Shown: positions 18,396-27,627 of the stretch, piece after piece | Layout of the letters: every line of letters starts with the position of its first letter | How positions within the stretch are numbered: the stretch's first letter is position 1 | Assembly: GCA_046290435.1 (NCBI GenBank) | Contig: JBKAGO010000056.1 | Span: forward strand, 1 to 58,135 | Origin: CAVQUE01 sp046290435 | GTDB taxonomy: Bacteria > Actinomycetota > Acidimicrobiia > Acidimicrobiales > UBA8592 | Reading direction: 5' to 3' | DNA length: 58,135 bases | Program-made: the position numbers and the translations under genes | Notes under the pieces: generated by a model | Told to the model about the DNA's origin: nothing | Database searches by the model: none | The model's input: the letters and a program-made list of their open reading frames with translations, nothing else

Positions 18396-19988
18396 CTACT
18401 GGCGGATGGCACGCCTGGCGATGACGGTCCACTCGTCCGCGTTGAAGCGGCCGTTCCAGCGGTTGGGGACCACACGGAACCGACCCCTGGAGAAGCCGGC
18501 GTCGATGCCCTGGATCCTGCGATCCACCCCGCGCAGCACCTTCGCCTTGTCGTTGGTGAGGTTCAGTCGGGCCACCAGACAATCCCGGCGCAGCGGGGTG
18601 AACGGCGTCAGGCGTCGACCGTTGTCGTACAACCACTGATCGCCGTCGTGCACCACGATGATCAACTTCGTCGCGTTCCTGCGAGCGGCCGGCCTCGGGT
18701 CGGTGAAGCGCTTGTGCACGTTGCGCGGCGACCACATCAGGAACGCCCGTCCCGTGGCCCGCTCCATGCCGTTGATGCCCGCCCGCAGCTGATCCAGCCG
18801 CATCACATCGGGGCAGGTCGTCTGCACCTGCGGCGGCGGCGGGGGAGGGCACTCGTACGGCACCAGCGCGGCATCGTCGACGATCGCGGCGTTGCCGGTG
18901 AGGGTCGCCCCGTCGAGGGTGCCGAACTGGCTGACGTAGCGAAGCTGGGAGTCGGTGCGGCTGTGAACCACCGTCGGTGTGTTGGAACCTGCGCTGTGGC
19001 TGCCGCCGATGATCCAGCCCCGCACCGAACCGGTGATGTTGAAGTTCAGGTACTCGCCGCCCTGGGTGTTGGCCTGCGCGTCGGCGGTGGTGATCCCGAT
19101 GTTCCACGACTCGCCCGAACCGACATCGGAGATGTTCGTCGGATTCCGGGCGTAGGTGCCACCCACCCGCACGATCTTGACGGTCTCGTGCGCAGTGGAC
19201 CCCTGGGAGTTCCACAGGCCGTTGACGCCGTTGTCGGACCCGTCGGAGTCGATCTCGAGGACCTCCATGTCGGGCTGGAGCGGCGTGTGGTAGTTGAAGC
19301 CGTCGGCGTTGTTGCCGTTTGCCCGCGAACCCGACACCACCACGGTGTCCACGTTGTAGATGGACACGCCGTTCGACGCCGTGGCCCCGAAGAGTTCGGT
19401 GTCGACCAGGGTGACGTGGTTCATGTTGCGCAGATCGAGCGCCGTGAAGCCGCCCTCGAACGACACGCCCTCGATGTAGATGTCGTTGGCCCGGACCTGC
19501 GCGGCGTAGTCGTTGCCGTCGACGTGGCGGACGATGGTCTGGCGGATACCCGCACCGATGACGTTCATCGAGAACCCGGGCACGCCGATGTCGCCCCAGG
19601 TGTAGATGCCCGGCGCCACGATCAGCGTGGCCCGCGCCGCAGGACCGGCCTCGATCGCGGCGATGGCGGTGTCGATGTCGTCGAACGCGGCGGCGGGCGT
19701 CGAGCCGTCGCCGCCCGGCGCCGCGTCGGCGTCGACGTAGTACGTCTCGGTGTTCTGGATCTTGCGGGCCTCGAGGTCCACGGTGACCCTCGGCGTCCCG
19801 TCCGCGGTGAGCAACACCTGCCCCAGCGAGCTGACCGGGTTGCCGTTGCCATCGGTGACCTCCCACGCGGCGTCGCACCCCTGCGCTGCCGCCGGCGAGA
19901 CCGTCGCCGCCACCGACACCACGAACGTCGTGGCCAGCACCGCCACCACCGTCAGGATCCGTGCGCTCAGTCGCCGCGTCCGTCGCAT
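18396..19988 (-). CDS. Secreted right-handed beta-helix protein
   Basis: 530 aa. ATG 19988 has GGTGGAG upstream and opens a signal peptide (RILTVVAVLATTFVVSVAAT, cleavage near AAA-QG). From about residue 65 it reads as a parallel beta-helix of the pectate-lyase/carbohydrate-surface type: TYYVDADAAPGGDGSTPAAA and TLIVAPGIYTWGD, then short repeating coils with NDIYIEGVSF and NVDTVVVSGS. After a proline stretch the C-terminal ~130 residues form a separate basic domain. It follows another beta-helix gene by 65 bases, at the end of the polysaccharide operon, so binding, cleavage or modification of the exported polymer is a reasonable inference. No catalytic residues were assigned. Confidence 0.75.
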   Translation of the reverse strand: MRRTRRLSARILTVVAVLATTFVVSVAATVSPAAAQGCDAAWEVTDGNGNPVSSLGQVLLTADGTPRVTVDLEARKIQNTETYYVDADAAPGGDGSTPAAAFDDIDTAIAAIEAGPAARATLIVAPGIYTWGDIGVPGFSMNVIGAGIRQTIVRHVDGNDYAAQVRANDIYIEGVSFEGGFTALDLRNMNHVTLVDTELFGATASNGVSIYNVDTVVVSGSRANGNNADGFNYHTPLQPDMEVLEIDSDGSDNGVNGLWNSQGSTAHETVKIVRVGGTYARNPTNISDVGSGESWNIGITTADAQANTQGGEYLNFNITGSVRGWIIGGSHSAGSNTPTVVHSRTDSQLRYVSQFGTLDGATLTGNAAIVDDAALVPYECPPPPPPQVQTTCPDVMRLDQLRAGINGMERATGRAFLMWSPRNVHKRFTDPRPAARRNATKLIIVVHDGDQWLYDNGRRLTPFTPLRRDCLVARLNLTNDKAKVLRGVDRRIQGIDAGFSRGRFRVVPNRWNGRFNADEWTVIARRAIRQ

Positions 19989-20053
19989 CTCGACTCCACC
20001 CTTCCGCCCGACCTGCGCCGGGTCCTGTTCCGTACTCGAATACACCGCTGCCC

Positions 20054-21955
20054 TCACCAGAGCAGCCCACCCACCAGGCCGCCCCCGAGCAGCCAGCGTG
20101 ACAGAAAGCGAAGCAGCCCGGCACCGGGCCACTGCGCGATGATCCGTTCGGCTGCGGTCTCCGCGACCCGATCGTTGTGCGCGACCCGCTCGTTGTCGAC
20201 GATCCGCACGTTACCGATGATCCGGATGGGCGTCCCCGCGGCATCGTTCTGGCGGAACTCGATGAGCCTGCCCGAATCGCCCACCGTCCCGGCGCTGCGG
20301 CTGAACACGTTGCCCGCCACCAACACGTTGTCGGTGTTGACGGCCTCGAACCACTCGGTCAGGCCCATGTTGAGCCGGATCGGCGGTCCGGCGATGGCAT
20401 CGAAAGAGTTGTTCAGGACGACCACGTGCTGGGTCTGCACCAAGACGCCCTGCGCCCGGGTCGCCTCGAGATGGTTGTTGCGGATGACGACCCGCCCGCC
20501 ACCGTTGTCGACGTTGGCGATCAGCATGCCCTCGGTGACGGCCGACGGGAGAAGATCGAGGCGCAGCACATGGCGATCGTCGTCGTCTCGGGTGTCGGCG
20601 GCCAACGTCGCCGTCGAGATGACCCCGAACTCGTCATCGACGAACACCAGCCGCTGCTGCGCGAAGCCCCACTTGCGGACGCTGGTCTTGCGGCCCGCCG
20701 GCTCGACCTCGATGGTCCGCGACGCCCGGTCGATGGCCGTCACCCGCCAGTAGTTGCCCTTGACGGTGATCTTGTCGTCGGCATTGGGACCCAGATAGGA
20801 GTTCTCGATGACGATGTCGCCACCGTTGGCGTTGATGTGCACGCCGTCCGACGACGTGGCGAACACAGCCAACGGATCGTCGGCCACCTCCATGCGCAGC
20901 CCGTCGATGTGCAACCCGCGGATGACCTCGCCGACGATGCCCATGCCGGGGATGTTGACCAACGTCAGGTCCTCGAGGGTGATGTCCTCGATGCCTTCCT
21001 CGTTGTCGAGCAGGATGCCCGGCGCCGTGTTGTTCTCGTGCAACAGCCACACCATGTCGCCGTCGCGCAACGCCACACCGGGCGACACCGGCGACGTCGG
21101 CACATACGACCCCGACCGGTACCGGTAGTTGTTGGTGGACGCCCCCCGATTGGTGAACATCTCGGTGTAGCGCACGGGCTGCAGCTCCCATGTGCCATCG
21201 GTGCCCTGGCGGGCCAGGCCGACGGTGTGGAGCTCGGGAGGGCCGTCGTCGTCGGCGTCGATGACCGTGCGGAACTCCGGCAACACCTCGAAGCTCGGCC
21301 GTCCCGACGCATCGAGCGAGACGTGCGCGATCGACGCCAGGAGCCCGGCGCCCTCGACGCGCCCGTCGCGCAGGACGACCCGGCGACTGTCGTCGATACG
21401 GAACGCCACCGCCTGCTCCGCCATGCGAATGGTGGACCCGTTGAGGTCGACAACAACATCGGTCAGGCCGCTGAGCCGTATCGGCGCAGCACGGTCGATC
21501 TCGAAGACCGCACCACGGGGAAAGACGATCCGCGAAACGCCCCGAGCGGCCGCCCGCTCGAGATGCCGCCCCAGGAACTCGAACGCGTCCGCCCTCGGCG
21601 GCATCGACGGAATCCGGTACACGCCGTCCGAACCGCGGGGCCGGCGAATGACCGCCGCCATGGTCGACGGCTCCACCAGCCTGGTGGACCGGACCACGGT
21701 GTCACCACGACGGACCCCCGCCAGCGCCGGCGACCTCGACGGCACCGCAGTGGCCGCCTTGAACTCGTCGTAGCGGGCGTCGGAACGGACCACCCGATCG
21801 GGCAACGACCGCGACGTCTCGGCCTGTTGCCGCTCGAGCGGCTGCGTCGCAGCCGGTTGCGACATCGACGGCGGCGACGTCAGCGTGAGACCAGCGGCAA
21901 CGATGGCAACGACGACGATCGCGCGCGCCCAGAGATGCTCTCGATGCCTCGTCAT
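20054..21955 (-). CDS. Beta-helix/glycosyl hydrolase 28-like secreted protein
   Basis: 633 aa. ATG 21955 overlaps the TGA of the polymerase gene (ATGA). The N-terminal hydrophobic helix (AIVVVAIVAAGLTLTS) is a signal peptide or anchor. The middle reads as a right-handed beta-helix: FPRGAVFEIDRAAPIRLSGL, VVVDLNGSTIRMAEQAVAFR, DDSRRVVLRDGRVEGAG, GVHINANGGDIVIENSYLGP and GRVVIRNNHLEATRAQGVLV. A C-terminal basic/hydrophobic segment may anchor it (LLRFLSRWLLGGGLVGGLLW). Its position suggests a polysaccharide lyase, epimerase or depolymerase-like role, not shown by any single active-site motif. Confidence 0.75.
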   Translation of the reverse strand: MTRHREHLWARAIVVVAIVAAGLTLTSPPSMSQPAATQPLERQQAETSRSLPDRVVRSDARYDEFKAATAVPSRSPALAGVRRGDTVVRSTRLVEPSTMAAVIRRPRGSDGVYRIPSMPPRADAFEFLGRHLERAAARGVSRIVFPRGAVFEIDRAAPIRLSGLTDVVVDLNGSTIRMAEQAVAFRIDDSRRVVLRDGRVEGAGLLASIAHVSLDASGRPSFEVLPEFRTVIDADDDGPPELHTVGLARQGTDGTWELQPVRYTEMFTNRGASTNNYRYRSGSYVPTSPVSPGVALRDGDMVWLLHENNTAPGILLDNEEGIEDITLEDLTLVNIPGMGIVGEVIRGLHIDGLRMEVADDPLAVFATSSDGVHINANGGDIVIENSYLGPNADDKITVKGNYWRVTAIDRASRTIEVEPAGRKTSVRKWGFAQQRLVFVDDEFGVISTATLAADTRDDDDRHVLRLDLLPSAVTEGMLIANVDNGGGRVVIRNNHLEATRAQGVLVQTQHVVVLNNSFDAIAGPPIRLNMGLTEWFEAVNTDNVLVAGNVFSRSAGTVGDSGRLIEFRQNDAAGTPIRIIGNVRIVDNERVAHNDRVAETAAERIIAQWPGAGLLRFLSRWLLGGGLVGGLLW

Positions 21956-23502
21956 GAACGCTGAGACCTCCGCCCGAAGTTGCCGACCAGCGACCGTCGC
22001 TTGGGACGTGAGGCCACCGAGGTGCGCCAATGCCGCCGCCCGAAATTGCCGACCAGCGACCGTCGCTTGGGACGTGTGGTCACCGAGGGGCCCGAATGCC
22101 GCCGCCCGAAGTTACCGACCAGCAACCGCCTCTCGGGAAGTGTGGCCACCGAGGTACCCGAAGTCAAGGCAGCCATTGGCTGCTCCGGCACCGTGGCACC
22201 GCCGAAATCGCTGTCGTCGTCCGCTCCGTCGTCGCCCGCCGACGCCAGCTGCAACGCCAACGCACGGGCGACGAACAAGCCGACCGCAGGTGCGAAGGCC
22301 ACCACCATCTTGTCGACGCTCTCCACGAAGTTGCCGCCCACCGCAGCCATCCACGTCATCGCGAACAGATAGCCGTAGACCAGGACCGGGTCGGTCGTGC
22401 CCGCCAACCACCGGTTGATCACCTGCAACACCGCGCCATACCCCGCAGCCATCAGGCCCAGCAGCGGCACGCCGCCCACCACGTAGAACCAGCCCGGCAC
22501 CGACGCGCCGAACCCGACACCGAACGCATACACCACCGGGAAATACGTGTTCATGAACACGTCGCGTGCCCCCGAACCCAGGTATGCCACGTCGGGCTCG
22601 ATCGTCCCGTCGGTGACGATCAACGCGAAGTTCGAGAACCCGTCGAAGTTGCGCTTCTCGAACAGGCGAGCCGCGTCGAACGCCCGGGAGAAGCCATCGC
22701 TGTTGCCCGAGCGCAGGAACTCGATCAGCGGATCGAGCCCCAGCAACGCCACGAACATCGCCGCGCCGACCAGCAACGTCCGGCCCCACCGAACCGAGCC
22801 CCGCTCCGACGCCACCAGCAACAACGCGATCGCCAGCGGCCACAACAGCCGACCCCGCGACCCCGTCAACACCACGCTGTAGCCGAACACGACCAGCAAC
22901 CCCAGGAACAGCAGGAACCGGCGCCGCAGCAACAACATGAACCCGAGTACCCCGAACCCGAAGCCGCCGGCCAACGCCACCGCTGTCGCCAAGCGGCCCG
23001 GCAGACCCTTCACCAGCTCGGACCGGAACCCGTCGATCTCCTGGAACTGCGAACCCAGGTACAGGTTGGCCAGCACCCCCGCTGCCACCAGCCCCAGAAG
23101 ATACGGCGTCATCCAAGGATCCGGCACGAGTGACAGGCGAGCCGTGGGAACCACCGGCGGCGACAGCACCACCTGCGCCAGCACCACCCCGCCGAACAAC
23201 GCCAGCAGGAAGTAGATGCAGTACTGCTGCGCCGACACGAACGCCTCGGACCGTGACCCGCCGATCCCCTGCGGCCAACCCACCATGTAGTAGTCGTTGA
23301 AGATCCCGTAGATCTGTGGCATCACGAAGAACAGGAAATAGAACAGCGACACCCACCCGATGGGGTTGAAGTACCGGTTCAACGGCCGGCCATGCGAGCC
23401 GATGCGCGCCACCGTGTTGAGCGCCACGAGCAGGCCGACCTGCACCAGGATCAGGAACGACGCCAACACGCGAGCTCCATCATCGAGCGTCTCTGGTCGC
23501 AT
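21952..23502 (-). CDS. Polysaccharide polymerase-like (Wzy/O-antigen polymerase type) membrane protein
   Basis: 516 aa with about 10-12 hydrophobic helices between residues 10 and 425, low-complexity loops and the central VLTGSRGRLLWPLAIALLLV, typical of Wzy/O-antigen polymerase-ligase families. The family has little sequence conservation, so the call rests on topology and on a flippase, PGT and glycosyltransferases in the same operon. It overlaps the upstream nucleotidyltransferase gene (stop 23480, start 23502) and the downstream beta-helix gene (ATGA). The cytoplasmic C-terminus carries three 22-residue repeats (separate entry), unusual for a polymerase. Confidence 0.72.
   Translation of the reverse strand: MRPETLDDGARVLASFLILVQVGLLVALNTVARIGSHGRPLNRYFNPIGWVSLFYFLFFVMPQIYGIFNDYYMVGWPQGIGGSRSEAFVSAQQYCIYFLLALFGGVVLAQVVLSPPVVPTARLSLVPDPWMTPYLLGLVAAGVLANLYLGSQFQEIDGFRSELVKGLPGRLATAVALAGGFGFGVLGFMLLLRRRFLLFLGLLVVFGYSVVLTGSRGRLLWPLAIALLLVASERGSVRWGRTLLVGAAMFVALLGLDPLIEFLRSGNSDGFSRAFDAARLFEKRNFDGFSNFALIVTDGTIEPDVAYLGSGARDVFMNTYFPVVYAFGVGFGASVPGWFYVVGGVPLLGLMAAGYGAVLQVINRWLAGTTDPVLVYGYLFAMTWMAAVGGNFVESVDKMVVAFAPAVGLFVARALALQLASAGDDGADDDSDFGGATVPEQPMAALTSGTSVATLPERRLLVGNFGRRHSGPSVTTRPKRRSLVGNFGRRHWRTSVASRPKRRSLVGNFGRRSQRS
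21955..22155 (-). repeat. Three 66-bp tandem repeats in the polymerase 3' end
   Basis: The last ~67 codons encode ERRLLVGNFGRR, PKRRSLVGNFGRR and PKRRSLVGNFGRR at a 22-residue period. Each DNA unit holds the small palindrome AGCGACCGTCGCT or a variant. The tail is strongly basic. The repeat reaches the stop codon that overlaps the next gene. Confidence 0.85.
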
Positions 23503-24577
23503 GGATGCGGCCGCGCCCGCTCAGCACCCGTGCGAGATGGCCACGGTAGGTGATCGACCGTCGATCGAGGTACTCGCTGCCCGGCGCCACCAGCGCCAGC
23601 AGGTCGCGGGCACTGTCGCCCAACGGCCGCGTCGCCCGGTACACGACCTCCTCGCGCACCTGACGGCGCGAGGAGTCCATCGGGTACGCCCACGTCAACA
23701 TCCGGTCGCGTCCACGGCGGCCGCCGGCTGCATCGTCGCACGAACCGAGCACGTCGCCGCACTCCGCCAGGCGCACGCCCGCCTCCAGTGCCGGCAACAA
23801 CCCGACGCGGGCGGCCAGTTCCGCGGCGCCCTCGACAACCTCCCGACTGCGGCACAACAGTGCGATGTCGACGCACCCCGACAACCGTCGGTGCAGCGGC
23901 CGCGACAACGCCTGATGACACGCCGCATGCAACAGCCGACCCTCGTCTGCCAGCGCCGACGCCGCTCGATCCAGGATCGAGATCGGCCGGGTGCCCAGCA
24001 GCGGTCCCAGCTCGGCCATCCACATCCCCGGCGCCCGCCGCAACAGCCGGTGATGCAGATCGACCTCGATCCGCTCCTGCGACACCAACGTCGCCGCGTG
24101 CTCCATCGTCCAGCGATCGCCGGGCACGTCGTCGACACGGTGGAACCCGACCACCTCGAGCACCCGCCGTGCCGCCGCGAAATCGCCCGGGGCCACCAGC
24201 AGATCCACATCGGACAGACCACGCAGCTCCGGCCGGCGGTAGTCGACGTGCGCCGTGGCGATGCCCTTCAGGAACCAGAACCCGATGCCGGCATCGGACA
24301 AGGCCTCGGCGGCCTCCGCTGCAGCGCGCGTCAGCGCGAGCGAGACCACCGCCTCGTCGATGGCACCGGCCCTGAGGTCCTCGCGGCGATCGTCGGGCAC
24401 GGCGGCCAGGCCCAGCTCGCACGCCTCGAAGAGCGCATTGGCGACACGGTCCTGTTCGAGCAAGGCATCGAGCGTCGCACCGTCGATCGTCACGGTGTCC
24501 GACTCGCGACGGGGCCCCTGCGCACACGCCGACACCAGCGCGCGCAAGATATCGGACGTCCCGCCGGCATCTGCCAT
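23480..24577 (-). CDS. Nucleotidyltransferase family protein (NTP_transf_5-like)
   Basis: 365 aa from ATG 24577, two bases after the GT4 stop. The pattern is that of the MNT-like nucleotidyltransferase family often seen in exopolysaccharide and RiPP loci: FWFLKGIATAHVDYRR, then LSDVDLLVAPGDFAAARRVL (the Asp-x-Asp metal motif), then RIEVDLHHRLLRRAPGMW (third acidic residue). The substrate is unknown; these proteins are predicted to transfer a nucleotide to an acceptor. Its position between polymerase and glycosyltransferase genes with overlaps shows it belongs to the polysaccharide operon, although the lasso-type operon 20 kb away is another place where this family is found. Confidence 0.72.
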   Translation of the reverse strand: MADAGGTSDILRALVSACAQGPRRESDTVTIDGATLDALLEQDRVANALFEACELGLAAVPDDRREDLRAGAIDEAVVSLALTRAAAEAAEALSDAGIGFWFLKGIATAHVDYRRPELRGLSDVDLLVAPGDFAAARRVLEVVGFHRVDDVPGDRWTMEHAATLVSQERIEVDLHHRLLRRAPGMWMAELGPLLGTRPISILDRAASALADEGRLLHAACHQALSRPLHRRLSGCVDIALLCRSREVVEGAAELAARVGLLPALEAGVRLAECGDVLGSCDDAAGGRRGRDRMLTWAYPMDSSRRQVREEVVYRATRPLGDSARDLLALVAPGSEYLDRRSITYRGHLARVLSGRGRIHATRDAR

Positions 24578-24579
24578 GC

Positions 24580-25704
24580 TCAATCCATCGGATGCAGGAG
24601 CCGTTGGTACAGCTCCCGGTAGGCCCACAGCACCTTCGCCTGATCCCACGACGAGAAGTCGACGCCGGTGTGCGTCGTGGAGCCGCCAGCCACCACACCT
24701 GCCACCACACCGGCCACCGCATCGCCCATCGCTCGCACGTCGCCCAAGTCCACCTTGCGACCTGTGGCCCCCATGCCGATGAGCTCGTCCACGCCGTCGA
24801 CAGCGTAGGAGACGAAGGGCAACCGGACCGCAGCGGCCTGCACCAGGACCTGGGGGAGACCCTCGGCCGACGATGGCAGCACCAACACGTGCGACGCCGC
24901 CATCAGCTCGGGGACATCGGTTCGGAACCCCAGCAGCTCCCACGTCAGCCCCGGCACCCGCGCGGCCCGCAACGCCGCGTCCAGCTGCCCCTCGAGCTCG
25001 CCGGTCCCCGCCACCGACAACGCCAGGGGACGTCCGGACAGCTCGGCCACGCGCGCCAACACGCCCGGCAGATCCAGCACGCCCTTGCGCTCGTCGATAC
25101 TGCCCACATACAGCACCCGCACCGGGCCGGACTCAGCCGGACGCGCCGGGCCGACCCGCTCGAATCGGTCGGTGTCGATCGACGACCGCACCACCTGGAC
25201 CCGGTCCTCGGGCACCCCCACCGACCGCAGGCGCGTGGCGAGCTCGGCGCCGGGCACCACGAACATCGACACCCGACGCTGCGTCGCCCACTCGAGGCCC
25301 TGGAAGGTCAGCGACGGCACGCGCGCGAAACCGGGCCCGAAATTGGCCATCGAATACGAATGCACGATCGGCACGCCCCGCGGCGCCGCGACCCGCGCCA
25401 GGATCCCCGCCTTCGACTGATGGCTGTGCACCAGATCCGGCCCGACCGCTGCGAGCTCGCGTCGAAGCCACCGGGCCAGAGCAGCATCGGCGCGCGGCGA
25501 CACCTCGCGCACCAGACCCGGCGCCCGGCGGATCTCGCAGATCCCGTCGAGGCGCGCCTGCATTCGCTCGCCGGGACCCTCGCCGCAGTAGACGATCGCC
25601 TCCACGTCGGGATTGGCCCGGATGGCGTCCTCGAGACGGCGCTCGGAGCCGCCGTCGAGGAGCGCACGAATCACATGAACCGCTCGTTTCCCACCGCTAC
25701 GCAT
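24580..25704 (-). CDS. GT4 family glycosyltransferase
   Basis: 374 aa GT-B enzyme. The N-terminal acceptor half has DLVHSHQSKAGILARVAA, a motif typical of EpsD/GT4 proteins. The C-terminal donor half has VLYVGSIDERKGVLDL, WELLGFRTDVPELMAASHVL and the E-x7-E-like SSAEGLPQVLVQAAA. It lies three bases downstream of the flippase stop, in the same operon. It likely adds an internal sugar of the repeat unit. Confidence 0.85.
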   Translation of the reverse strand: MRSGGKRAVHVIRALLDGGSERRLEDAIRANPDVEAIVYCGEGPGERMQARLDGICEIRRAPGLVREVSPRADAALARWLRRELAAVGPDLVHSHQSKAGILARVAAPRGVPIVHSYSMANFGPGFARVPSLTFQGLEWATQRRVSMFVVPGAELATRLRSVGVPEDRVQVVRSSIDTDRFERVGPARPAESGPVRVLYVGSIDERKGVLDLPGVLARVAELSGRPLALSVAGTGELEGQLDAALRAARVPGLTWELLGFRTDVPELMAASHVLVLPSSAEGLPQVLVQAAAVRLPFVSYAVDGVDELIGMGATGRKVDLGDVRAMGDAVAGVVAGVVAGGSTTHTGVDFSSWDQAKVLWAYRELYQRLLHPMD

Positions 25705-25707
25705 CGC

Positions 25708-27021
25708 TCACCCTTTGCTCGCACCGGCATGCACCAACCGCACCATCCGTCGGCGAGGCAGGAATGCCTCCCACGTCCGGATACCCGTGTATTCGCGCAC
25801 GAACCGGACCGTCATCACGTTCTGCAGCACCAGCGTCGCCGACAGGCCCACCGCCAGGCCGAAGCCCCCGATGAACAGGTACAGCACCAGCCCGATCGCC
25901 GACCCCGCCGCGAACGCCGTCGCCATGGAGATCACCACCGCCCGGGAGTGGCCCGTCATGTTCAACAAGATGTTGCTCGAGCCCGTCGCGACGTTGAAGA
26001 ACTGGGTCGCCACCAACAGGATCAGATACCGGGAGTCGCTGGCCGCGGCGTCGCCGAAGACCCCCAGGATCTGCTCGGCGCCGACGATCAGGACCAGGGC
26101 GAACGGCAGGCACATCAACGTCGTCAGGCGCGTGACCCTGATGTACGACGACCGCAGACTGCCGAGGTCGCTGCGGGCCCACAGACCGGCGATGTGGGGC
26201 GCCAGGAAGAAGTTGGCCATAACGATGAAGAAGTTGACGATGTTCGCCAGGCGCTGGCCCACGTTGAAGGCCGCGAAATCCGCGTCGGCCTCCAACGCGT
26301 AGAACGCCAACGCCGGCGCCCAGTTGTTCAACACGATGAACACCTGCACCACCCAGAACTGGTTGGCCTCCGCCGCGTTGATCGCCACCGACTGCTCGCG
26401 CAGCGAACCCACCAACATCCGCCGCCCGGCGAACACCGCCAACACCGCCGCGGTCATCGTGCCCAACAACATGGCGACCGCCAGCTCGACCTCGGGACCC
26501 CGGTCGGCCGCGATCCCGGACTCGCCGACGGCCAACACCGCCACCGCGATCAGGATGAAGCTCATCGTGTTGGTCAGCAGCAACGCCCACTCGAACCGCC
26601 CGGACCCCTGCATCAACCCGCCGACCAGCGCGCACAACGGGAAGAAGAAGACGATGGAGATCACCACGAACAGCCGGGTCGGCTCCGCCCACCACCACGG
26701 CAGCGTCGCCAGGACCGCCAACGTGAGCGCCAAAGCGGCGCCCCGTAGCCACAGCCCGATGACGCTGGCACCGGCATTGCGCTGCGCCGACGCGCCCTGC
26801 GATGCACCCAGCATCCGCACCGCTGTGGTGTTGAGCCCGCGCATCGCGATGGGCGAGACCACCGACGCCATCGTCATCCACGCGAAGAACGTCGCCTGAT
26901 CCGCCGCCTCGTACCGGCTCGCCACCACCTGATACGCCACCAGCACCGACACGGCGCCGAGCGCGCGCAACCCCGCCCCGAGCCCGTACCGAGCTGGTTT
27001 CTTGAACTTGGAGATCAACAC
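25708..27021 (-). CDS. Polysaccharide flippase (Wzx/MOP family)
   Basis: 437 aa with about 12 TM helices arranged as in the MOP exporters: N-terminal cytoplasmic start MLISKFKKPARYGLGAGLRA, VAYQVVASRYEAADQATFFA, later VVQVFIVLNNWAPALAFYAL, FNVGQRLANIVNFFIVMANF and FGLAVGLSATLVLQNVM. Wzx proteins move the undecaprenyl-linked repeat unit across the membrane. Neighbouring PGT, GT4 and polymerase genes complete the Wzx/Wzy route. Confidence 0.82.
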   Translation of the reverse strand: MLISKFKKPARYGLGAGLRALGAVSVLVAYQVVASRYEAADQATFFAWMTMASVVSPIAMRGLNTTAVRMLGASQGASAQRNAGASVIGLWLRGAALALTLAVLATLPWWWAEPTRLFVVISIVFFFPLCALVGGLMQGSGRFEWALLLTNTMSFILIAVAVLAVGESGIAADRGPEVELAVAMLLGTMTAAVLAVFAGRRMLVGSLREQSVAINAAEANQFWVVQVFIVLNNWAPALAFYALEADADFAAFNVGQRLANIVNFFIVMANFFLAPHIAGLWARSDLGSLRSSYIRVTRLTTLMCLPFALVLIVGAEQILGVFGDAAASDSRYLILLVATQFFNVATGSSNILLNMTGHSRAVVISMATAFAAGSAIGLVLYLFIGGFGLAVGLSATLVLQNVMTVRFVREYTGIRTWEAFLPRRRMVRLVHAGASKG

Positions 27022-27057
27022 GTGGTGCCTCGGCGCTCGTCCGCGTGGGTCGCACGC

Positions 27058-27627
27058 CTACAGGCGCCTGATTTCCGAAGCCGGGACCCCGCCCAGAATG
27101 CATCGACCGTACTCGCCGGAGCGCACCACGGCTCCCGCGGCGACGATCGTCCTCGATCCCAGCGCGGTGCCCGACAGCACCCGCACCCCGCACCCCAACC
27201 AGACGTCACTGTCGATCTCGATCGGTCGCAGGCGCCGCGGGTTGTACTTGATGGGCGTGGACGGATCGTCCCAGCTGTGATCGAACGCCAGCAGCGAGCA
27301 CCCGTGCGCTATCGACACGTCGTCGCCGATGGTGATGCCTCCCTCGGCATCGACATAGGTGCGCTCGTGGATCGACACGTTGCTGCCCACCGACATGCGG
27401 TCCCAGTACACGAACGTGCACCCCGGGCCGATCCGTACGTTGTCACCACAGCCCGCGAACAGACGTTTCGCCCAGATGTACCGAACCCCGATGCCGCCCA
27501 GGCCGGGCAGGCTCCGCACCAACGGCCACATCGCCCGCACGACGGCTGTCGGCAGCACCGCGAGGAGGCTGCCACCCACGGCGAACAGCGGACGCAGGCG
27601 CGCGAACTTCTCGCGTCCGGTGCTCAT
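27058..27627 (-). CDS. Hexapeptide-repeat acyltransferase
   Basis: 189 aa from ATG 27627, overlapping the sulfotransferase TGA (ATGA). The left-handed beta-helix is visible from about residue 62: VRIGPGCTFVYWDRMSVGSN, VSIHERTYVDAEGGITIGDD, VSIAHGCSLLAFDHSWDDP, IDSDVWLGCGVRVLSGTALG, SRTIVAAGAVV, ending GGVPASEIRRL. DHSWDDP is the position of the catalytic His in acetyltransferases of the WcaF/LacA type. It probably O-acetylates a sugar of the polymer or its lipid intermediate. Confidence 0.85.
   Translation of the reverse strand: MSTGREKFARLRPLFAVGGSLLAVLPTAVVRAMWPLVRSLPGLGGIGVRYIWAKRLFAGCGDNVRIGPGCTFVYWDRMSVGSNVSIHERTYVDAEGGITIGDDVSIAHGCSLLAFDHSWDDPSTPIKYNPRRLRPIEIDSDVWLGCGVRVLSGTALGSRTIVAAGAVVRSGEYGRCILGGVPASEIRRL

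Noticed and set aside
17904..20753. Long plus-strand ORF of 949 codons (and similar ones at 20177-21964, 30643-33276, 872-2614 and 42171-43928 on the opposite strands)
   Set aside because: Composition is arginine/proline/valine repeats typical of the antisense or shifted frame of GC-rich genes; each lies across a well-supported gene with motifs on the other strand or frame.
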